A DNA stretch of 64,000 bases, taken from the NCBI GenBank assembly GCA_037962975.1, contig CM075670.1, positions 148,742,501-148,806,500 on the forward strand, read 5' to 3'. The position numbers and the translations under genes were made by a program. Source of the DNA: Clitoria ternatea. Its lineage: Eukaryota; Streptophyta; Magnoliopsida; Fabales; Fabaceae. Each line of letters begins with the position of its first letter. Within the stretch, counting starts at the first letter, position 1. The notes beneath the pieces are model-generated. The model had not been told where the DNA came from. It saw nothing but the letters and a program-made list of their open reading frames with translations, and did no database searches. Below, in pieces: positions 57,201-64,000 of this stretch.

Positions 57201-57876
57201 AAGGTTGATGAATCCAAGACTGCCACCCTTGTTACTTGGTGCATCACTTCGTAGTAGCAGAAGAACACCGGTACAATAAGGAAGAAACGAAAGTACTCCC
57301 CCAACACTTCCAGGGGCTTGATCAAGTCCTAGCTGTTAGGATAAAGCTAGCTGGGGGCACAGTCCAAGAATTAGAGTACGCCTATCTCAAACTTCGTCAG
57401 AGGAAAATAGATATTGATCTTAGTAAAGATCATCTCATACATGAATAGATATCATGAACCTGATTGGTAGCATATGTGCTCTGTTATCATGGGTAAAATA
57501 ATGACAAATTAATCCTTGTACTCATTACCAGAATGGACCTTTAGATTGGGGACTTCAACTTTGTCCTTGTCCTTGATGTACTTTGAAACAATGGCGAGAG
57601 GCTCTACATGAACCTAGAAGTAGGGATCTCAAACCTTTTCCATGATCCAATCAATTAGGTGTGTAAGAACGTTGGTTCAGATAACATCGATTCCCTGAGA
57701 GAGTTGGTGCTGGAATGACCATCAGAGACTATCTTCAATATTATGTGTTGAAGAAACAACACACACTTGTAAAAAGTTACATTGTCAGTCATATATAATT
57801 CGACACTTGTGCCAGACTTAATAGTAGAACCCCTAAGGTTAAAAGACGATGTAGGAGAGTGCTGGTAGTTTGGGTA
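57201..57876 (-). other. Unresolved stretch left of the Athila-type LTR
   Basis: Probably more of the old Tat-type antisense gene or its flank. Minus-strand phrases such as LAIVSKYIKDKDKVEVPNL (about 57600-57540) look protein-like but match nothing I can name. Confidence 0.25.
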
Positions 57877-59439
57877 TGATATATTCATAAAACACCCAGT
57901 TGACAATTTTAAATTGACTTGTGGCAAGTGCACCACTTGTCGGTTGTAGTATATGTTCCGAAGAACAAATGTCGTTCCCACTACGGATCGGATTAAATCG
58001 ATTTCAAACTATTACGGCAGAAGTAACTTGTAGTTTTCATGATAATGAATTAAATAACTTTTCATAAATCTAAAAGTCAACGAAAACAATATAAGAAATA
58101 TGAGTAAAATGACAGAGTATAGAGTTTGGGAATTGGATTCACCTTTCTCACCTTCCGATACACCGTTAATATTCATGTAATCAATGTTTGCAATATGATT
58201 CTTTACGTCACAATCACAGTCATTCATATCAATTCCTTGACTATGAAATTCATAAGAATAGGTTTACTAACGTCAATCTCTTGATCGTTTTAAATCTATT
58301 CTAGCATTAAGAATGATTTTTTAGACGTCCATTGCGTTAGATACCATCCCTAGTTATCTACTCACAATAGGTGTTCCATTTAGATCCATTTTCGAAAGTC
58401 ATTTTCCAATAACAACCATAAACTTGAATCAAGAAACTAGTGATCAAGTAGATTCAGGCAATAAACATAAAATGGAATACAAAGAATCATAAAACAACAT
58501 ACGAATCACATAAACATTATCCAAATGTACATCAAGTTTGATTGGTTACCTCCAATCCCAAATGAAAGGAGTAGCCACTCATGGTGGTCATGATCTTACA
58601 AATCAAATGGAAGATGAAGAAGAAAAAGCTAAAGATACAATGTTTGTAAGAAGAAAATGGCTTATACGTCTTCTCTCTATCTCTCTACTTATATAAAGAA
58701 ATACTCGCTCAAGTGAGTTTAAGTTTCGCTCAAGCGAATAGACTACTTTAACGTGAAGAAAGCTTTGAAACCTGCTTCATCTGCATGCTTATTCGCTCAA
58801 GCGATTTCAGTTCGCTTGAGCGAATCTTCATATACTGATCCCTTATTCCTTTTCGCTTAAGCCATTCCTTTATCCACTGTAGTGAATCCTTTGAATTTAG
58901 GCTCTGGACGAATTTTGCTTGAGCAAAAAGTTCTTCGCTCAAGCGATTGCTTGTTCTTTGCTCTCTGGAACATTTTAGCTTAAGCGAATAAGGTTCGCTT
59001 AAGCTTAGTGCTTCAGTTTCCTTTCTGGCTCTATTCTGCTTGAGCGAATTAATGGTTCGCTCAAGCGAGTCTTCAACCTGATGCCTTAATTCTTCTTTCT
59101 TCATCTCGCACAGGCGAATCTCTTCTATGGCTTCAGTGAACTTATTCGCTCAAGCGAATTATCATTTCGCTTGAGCGAGATTCTCAAAAAATGTTAGAAA
59201 TAAGACTTTTCTTAATAAAGCTTCTTTATTTTTGACTTCTTTTCTTTTCCTTCTTCATTTGTGCCTGAAATCATACCAAGATCTGGGCTTAAGTAGTTCT
59301 TGTTAACCATTCGATAATGTACAATGCTTGATTCTAAATTTGTTCATTTTAGCTTACAAAAAATAACAAATATGGTACTCTTATGTCTATTATATGCACA
59401 AAGTACATTACAAAATCTATATATTTTGGATACTTATCA
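57877..59439 (-). repeat. 3' LTR of the Athila-type element
   Basis: It starts (minus strand) TGATAAGTATCC at 59439, straight after the polypurine tract, and probably ends GAATATATCA at 57877, giving TGATA/TATCA ends. It includes the phrase GATCCGTAGTGGGAACGAC, which is usual near Athila LTR 3' ends, and a palindrome cluster at 58700-59185. The left edge is inferred, as the partner LTR is not visible. Confidence 0.6.
58700..59185. repeat. Paired TTCGCTCAAGCGAA-type palindromes in the Athila-type LTR
   Basis: About thirteen palindromes, mostly in pairs about 20 bp apart (58708/58727, 58793/58810, 58914/58934, 58974/58992, 59035/59056, 59142/59163). Same motif and pairing as in the Tekay LTR, though the LTRs are otherwise unrelated. 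Confidence 0.85.
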
Positions 59440-59456
59440 ACTCCCCCTGACTTAAA
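59440..59456 (-). other. Polypurine tract, Athila-type element
   Basis: On the minus strand TTAAGTCAGGGGGAGT precedes TGATAAG of the LTR. The upstream phrase TTGCTTGAGGACAAGCAAAG is also typical of this region in Athila elements. Confidence 0.8.
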
Positions 59457-60690
59457 ACTTTGCTTGTCCTCAAGCAAATGGTCAGAAAAAGTTAAAGTAA
59501 ACTAAAGATCTTAATTAATCACAACTGCACAAAAGAAGAAAAATAACTCAAACCTTTCACAAACAACAGCTTCTGAATCCTGCCTCAATTCATCAGACTA
59601 AATCCAAAATTGAAATTTACTACACAATTAAAATGAATCACTTTACTATGAAAACAAGAAATCCTCTCTATTCATATCTCACGGGTGAGTGTTTACTCAT
59701 TCCTTCACTGACCAAGTGTTATTCAATCATTGCACTTCATTTCATTGCATTAGACAACTACTTATACAAGCATGGATCAAGAGGTCTTCATAGGTTGTAA
59801 CTTGGCCTGGCTATCAAAGAACTTATGGTTTTTCTTGGAATTCAAAGGGCATACTAAGGATAACTAATTCTGTCAGTCATACTTTTCTTAGCTGCCTTTA
59901 TTACATAGTTCTTTTCTCTTCTTTGAGAATTTTGAATTGTTGGTCTTCAGAAAATTTTTCTCTGTTACATATTTTTCCTTCTGAAGACTTATTTTTCTTA
60001 CACAGTTGCTCTTTTTTTTCTTGTAGAACCAATTTCTACCCAACATAACCTACTAACAATTTTCTTTAATCCTTAGCATGCATTAAGGTAGACCTTTACT
60101 ATCAGCATGTTACAGGGTTACAGAAGAAATTTTTAGCTCAAAGAGGTTATGAAAAAATGGGTTAAATTTCATCCTGGGATGACTTTCTTTGGCTCTAGTT
60201 TGTCTATTCTACACAAAATTTTTGCCTCTATCCTGTCCATGTTTGGCTAAGCAATAATCCTTGCCAGAAATTCATGCAATGAAAGATTACACAAGAATCA
60301 ATGAACTCTCAGTGTTTAAGGATACACTCACTCACTTGGTTAATTGTCATGATTTCTTGAATTTCATATTAGAAGGTTCAAACAAGGTAAGCTAATTCTT
60401 GAATTCAGATTTAAAAAGATTACATTTAGCATTCACCAGAACTATCATATTTCAAAAACAATTATTTTTCACTTCTTGCAATTTTAGATTAATGCACATC
60501 TTTCTTCACTTTCAAAAATAATGCATACATTAACAAACTTCGCACCTATTCATATTACTAACGTATGCAAAACAAGACTAAGTTATCCAAAATATAATTC
60601 AACTGTAAATAAGGTAAACTGCAAAGTAATAATGTAAACCAACGAGATTTTAAAATAGTAAAAAAAATAAAATGAACCACAGGAGCATGC
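59457..60690 (-). other. 3' spacer of the Athila-type element
   Basis: About 1.2 kb of AT-rich noncoding DNA between the env-like gene and the polypurine tract. I see no frame or repeat in it. Confidence 0.5.
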
Positions 60691-62055
60691 TCAGTCATAC
60701 GACATTAAAATGTCAATGACCACTTGATCCAGTTGCTCCTCAAACTCCTGGTCCTTAGCATCCTACTGCTCCTGAGTCTGTGTATCAGCTGCCTGTGACT
60801 CTAGTGCTGAAGAAGATGTTGTGACAGGTACATCGGCTGGTCCTGATGATGTGGGTGGTGGTACTGGTGCCACTGGCTCAACTTCAGCTGCTGGCCTCTC
60901 CTCCTCTGGCAAAATGGGACTGTCCCCAGGCCAAGCAACACGTTCCATAAAATGATCTGGATGCATAAAAGGGCTTGCAAGATGACTCCAATAACTGGCT
61001 CTATAATGGTACAACATACCTCTGTGAAGAGCAGCCTGCTGTCGCTGAATGTGAATAAGATGAGCCAGGAGGATAGGATCAGATGTAGGTGGTGGTGGTG
61101 ATGGAACTAGCGGTGATGAGATGACAGGTGGTGGTAAAGATGTTTGTAGTTGTGGTGATGGTGTAGGTATCCTACAATTCAAATCTATAAATTTCTGATC
61201 AATGGATGGTCGAATCAGGGTGATGGGGCGAACGTCGATCCCATGTACTACATAAAGTCCTGTGATGAGTGCGGGGAAACCAAGGCTGCCTTTCGGTTTT
61301 GCATCAGCTAATGTGGTCTTCGGGTTTTGCTGTGCAAACTTAAAGATTTCATTTGAAATAATTTGAGCTAGGTCTACAGTCATGTCTGGAGAGAGGATGC
61401 AGAAGAGAAGCTCATATCTTGGAAGTGGCAGATCAGATACATGGGCATTTGGGATAACATTTGCCAAGAGAAATGCTGTCCACACCCTGGTTAGCATTGT
61501 CATATCCTTCCTCAGAAGTCTGGAAGGATGCTGGCTAGCTCCTCTGTACATGTGATGCCCTGGTAAACAGAGTTTGTCTTCAAGCTCCTGTGTCGGGTAG
61601 ATATGTCGGTCCTTCTTTAAGGACCCATAGGTACACAAATCCCCTTCAGGTAACTGAAGCATATCTCCTAAATGTTCGTTGATGGTGTCCCTATCATACG
61701 AAATCCAGGTACCCCGAACCCAAGTCTTCCTTTCTAGAGTGCCCTCTTTATTCCATGCATTAGCATAGAATTCTTTAACAACCTCTGGGTCGAACTTGTG
61801 TCTTGGATTCACAACTCTTAACCATTTCCTGCTTCTCAGTAGTTCCAAAAACTCATCACACTCTCCTTCTCTTAAATCAACCTTCCTTTCAGGAATGAAA
61901 GTCCAATGGTCGATGTTTTCATAGCGTTGCCTATGCTCTTTACTCCTGAATTTTGGTTGTTGTTGTGAAGAGCTTCCTTCACCCCTTTTTCTTTTACCTT
62001 TTTCTCTCTCACTATGCCTTGGGGCATCAGCACTTATGACTTTAGTTCTAGCCAT
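60691..62055 (-). CDS. Env-like / Transposase_32 gene of the Athila-type element, one in-frame TAG
   Basis: The ATG at 62055 (MARTKVISADAP) opens 430 codons to TAG at 60763-60765. The same frame then continues with DAKDQEFEEQLDQ to TGA at 60691-60693, so TAG has likely replaced CAG (Gln). The start is basic and Ser/Gln-rich (a likely nuclear signal, KGKRKRGEG). Residues about 55-290 form the plant transposon protein domain (Transposase_32 type: VVKEFYANAW, VRGTWISYDRDTINEHLGD, HPSRLLRKDMTMLTRVWTAFLLANVIPNAHVSDLPLPR). The tail is Pro/Ser/Glu/Thr-rich. No signal peptide or membrane helix is apparent, so 'env-like' is a positional name. The function is unknown. Confidence 0.75.
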
Positions 62056-62850
62056 CCTGAAAAACAAAAGTTGCCAATAGAGTTCATAAGGTAGAAAACT
62101 AAAATTGCTCACACCATAATGCATTTTCACAAACCATTATATAATACGAAACACCATAATCGAGTTCACAATATTTTCACTGAAAAACAGAGCATGATTC
62201 ACCTCTTTATTATTGCACATTCTACAAAACCTAAACACAATACTTCAAAATTAAAATATAACATATTATCAAAACATAACAGCACCTATAAGAAAAATTC
62301 TTCAAAATAGAGTATGTCATTCATCAATATGGGTTCAGACATCATCTATACAACACTAACCTTTCTTCTCAAACTAAAACCCAAAAACAGAGTATGGACT
62401 TGACAAGAGTACCAAACTTCCCCAAACATTGTACCAAATATAGTGTACTTGGTCCGTCAGACCTAGTTTACTTGTATTCCAACAGAAGGGGCAACTTCAA
62501 ATTAGGAAATGATTATCATTCATAATGCTATTTAACAAAAAAGAGCATGGATGCCATGGATTTAAAAACAATGATATTTAAGAACATGCATTCACTTAAC
62601 CTTAAACATCAAATTAGAGAAAGTAAAAGCATTAACTTATGCAATAAAACCCTAAACAACCATTAACCCAATTTCTAGGAAAAGTATCAACCTCCAAGTA
62701 CCAGAAAGAAGGAGATGATGAATGAAATGAGGGTTTCATTAACTTACCAAGAAAGAGGAAAACTTGAAACTTGAAAATGAAAGACGAGAGAAGAGAGAAA
62801 ACAGTGCTAAAACCGTCGAACCCGAGAATGAGAGTGGAGATGATTGACGT
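62056..62850 (-). promoter_or_regulatory. 5' untranslated exon and 691-bp intron before the env-like gene
   Basis: On the minus strand a strong donor, TTG|GTAAGTT, ends an exon at 62748, and TTTTGTTTTTCAG|G lies immediately before the ATG (acceptor at 62057-62058). Splicing 62747-62057 would place the ATG two bases into the second exon. The stretch upstream of the donor is CT-rich (TTCTCTCTTCTCTCG), as in leaders. This predicts a spliced transcript for the gene. Confidence 0.55.
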
Positions 62851-62929
62851 GGGTGAAGGGGTTTTAAGAGAGAATAATTTTGTAACTAAAAATAAGACTT
62901 AAAAAAACTTTTAAAAAACTTCACTGCTT

Positions 62930-63480
62930 AAATTCGCTCAAGCGAGCGTAGTCGCTCCAGCGAAGTTAATCTTTGAAAATGAAGTTTCCTATGTCGCTTA
63001 AGCGACCTACCTTCGCTTCAGCGAAATCGAGTGGGAAACGCACCTGATGCTTTGAAATTTGTTTCGCTCAAATATTTAAATTTCGCTTAGGCAAAAAATG
63101 GGAATTTAGATACTGGAGACAATTCGCTGGGGCGAAATAAATGGCGCTTGAGCGAGTCCTTAAAGTTTCTTTTCTGGACAAAACTCGCTTGAGCGCGTGG
63201 AAATCGCTTGGGCGATTTTGTTCTAGTGTTTAAATGAAGGGAGCTCGCTTAAGCGGTGTTTAATTCGCTGAAGCGAATGTTGCAGAAAGTTAGAATTTTT
63301 CAAAGTTGTGGACACTCTGCATAATACGCTTGAGCGTATTTCACTTCGCTTAAGCAAATTTTGTCTAGTATCAAAATTGTAATTGTTTGCTTAAGCGATT
63401 TGCAATGGCCTTAAGCGAAAGCACGTGTAGTTATATTTCGCTTGAGCAAAGTCGTACTCGCTTGAGCGAAGTTTCCCATA
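62930..63480. repeat. Paired palindromes in the Athila-type interior
   Basis: About eighteen TTCGCTTGAGCGAA-like palindromes, again in pairs about 20 bp apart (62935/62950, 62993/63013, 63122/63145, 63184/63203, 63243/63263, 63326/63343, 63437/63457). Many have one changed arm (TTCGCTGGGGCGAAA, ATCGCTTGGGCGATT). They lie upstream of the env-like gene's leader, outside the LTR. Confidence 0.85.
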
Positions 63481-63690
63481 CCTTGAAACTTTAGTCTTCC
63501 ACTTACATTTTCTTTCACAAATTCATCTCATTATTCCATTCTTCAGTTTCTTTGATCTTAACACTTACTTATAAAACATATCATACATAAGAGAATTCAA
63601 ACAATTAAAACTTGCAAAAGATCAAACACACTGGGTTGCCTCCCAGTCAGTGCTTGTTTAACGTCGTTAGCTCGATGCCTGATTGATTAT
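63481..63690 (-). other. Spacer with the GGGAGGCAACCCAG phrase
   Basis: On the minus strand CTAACGACGTTAAACAAGC...CTGGGAGGCAACCCAG (63672-63630). I know this phrase from legume Athila elements, where it follows the integrase. Confidence 0.5.
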
Positions 63691-64000
63691 TCAGTCTGGA
63701 TCATGTAAGTGGTGGATAAGAGTGTTAAGCTTTTCCACCTCCTTTCCCAGATATAGCTTTGATCTTCTTTCATTCAAATTTGAAATCCTTTCAAGGATGT
63801 TTAAGCTTTGATCCTTCTTGGATTTTTGCTGGGTGACTTTGTCTTCCTCATTTTTTTTGAAACAAACATCAATATTGACTTCTTCTTCTTGCACTCAGAC
63901 TTTTACTTTTCTGTCACCCACATCTATGATGACTCTGGCTGCTTTCAAGAATGGTCTCCCTAATATTATAGGTACTTGTGAATCTTCCTCTATGTCTATG
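63691..64000 (-). pseudogene. End of Athila-type protease, partial, one in-frame TGA
   Basis: From the window edge on the minus strand: DSQVPIILGRPFLKAARVIIDVGD, the closing part of an Athila/Calypso retropepsin, then TGA at 63895-63897, then 67 more codons in the same frame (EEEVNIDVCFKKNEEDK..., ending LHDPD). The protease core and gag lie beyond the window. No reverse transcriptase follows. Confidence 0.75.

Larger units (their letters stand above)
57877..64000 (-). mobile_element. Athila-type Ty3/gypsy element, 3' part, polymerase missing
   Basis: On the minus strand from the right edge: end of protease (64000-63691), a noncoding spacer, a 5' untranslated exon and intron, an env-like/Transposase_32 gene, a long 3' spacer, a polypurine tract (GTCAGGGGGAGT) and the 3' LTR (TGATAAGTATCC...). 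These features fit the Athila/Calypso group of legumes. RT, RNase H and integrase, which should follow the protease, are absent. The 5' half lies beyond the window. Confidence 0.75.

Noticed and set aside
57236..57448. Plus-strand 70-codon frame (MVHHFVVAEEHRYN...)
   Set aside because: Opposite to the decayed minus-strand gene, with no domain; likely chance.
58748..59104. Minus-strand 118-codon frame
   Set aside because: It is made of the palindrome cluster in the Athila-type LTR read as codons.

Overview
The window is nuclear DNA of a flowering plant. The LTR retrotransposon lineages (Ty3/gypsy Tekay, Tat and Athila types; Ty1/copia SIRE and Tork types), the plant-only AP2+B3 transcription factor, and the short palindromes TCGCTTGAGCGA and TGGTAATCGATTACCA in the repeats all fit a legume of the bean/soybean group (Phaseoleae). 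The genus cannot be fixed from the sequence. Almost everything here is transposon, stacked in nests. I recognise one host gene.

Layout. (1) 1-10817: a plus-strand Tekay-type Ty3 element whose 5' LTR is cut by the window edge. Its gag-pol is a single reading frame broken by only four stop codons. It sits inside the RNase H region of (2) 10818-16184, a decayed minus-strand copia element with an LTR of about 296 bp. (3) 16241-30526: a three-layer nest. A Stowaway-like MITE is split by a solo Ty3 LTR on the minus strand, and that LTR is split by a SIRE-type copia element (18100-28636) with an env-like third gene. A second MITE copy lies head to head with the first. (4) 30768-31739: the host gene, a minus-strand RAV-like AP2/B3 factor ending in a repression motif, with about 1.9 kb of AT-rich upstream DNA. 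(5) 33650-35133: remnants that look like an old Tat/Ogre-type LTR and leader. (6) 35134-55593: an old Tork/BARE-like copia element, split by (7) 37304-49515, a very young minus-strand Tat-type Ty3 element. The latter has LTRs identical by eye, a perfect 5-bp target duplication, an almost open gag-pol, an antisense additional gene with its own TATA box and intron, and a 59-bp tandem array. (8) 55594-57876: a decayed relative of that antisense gene. (9) 57877-64000: the 3' part of an Athila-type element on the minus strand, with an LTR, an env-like/Transposase_32 gene and the end of a protease, but no reverse transcriptase or integrase.

How the parts relate. Insertion order can be read from the nesting: MITE before solo LTR before SIRE; copia before Tekay; Tork-like copia before Tat. 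Nonsense codons in the Tekay, SIRE and Tat frames are mostly what C-to-T change at CAA, CAG, CGA or (on the other strand) TGG would give, as expected for silenced, methylated elements. The most unusual signal is a module of paired 12-14 bp palindromes, centres about 20 bp apart, repeated in noncoding parts of two unrelated Ty3 lineages.

Limits. Lineage names rest on motifs read by eye, LTR ends are to the nearest few bases unless a target duplication is given, and no search was run.
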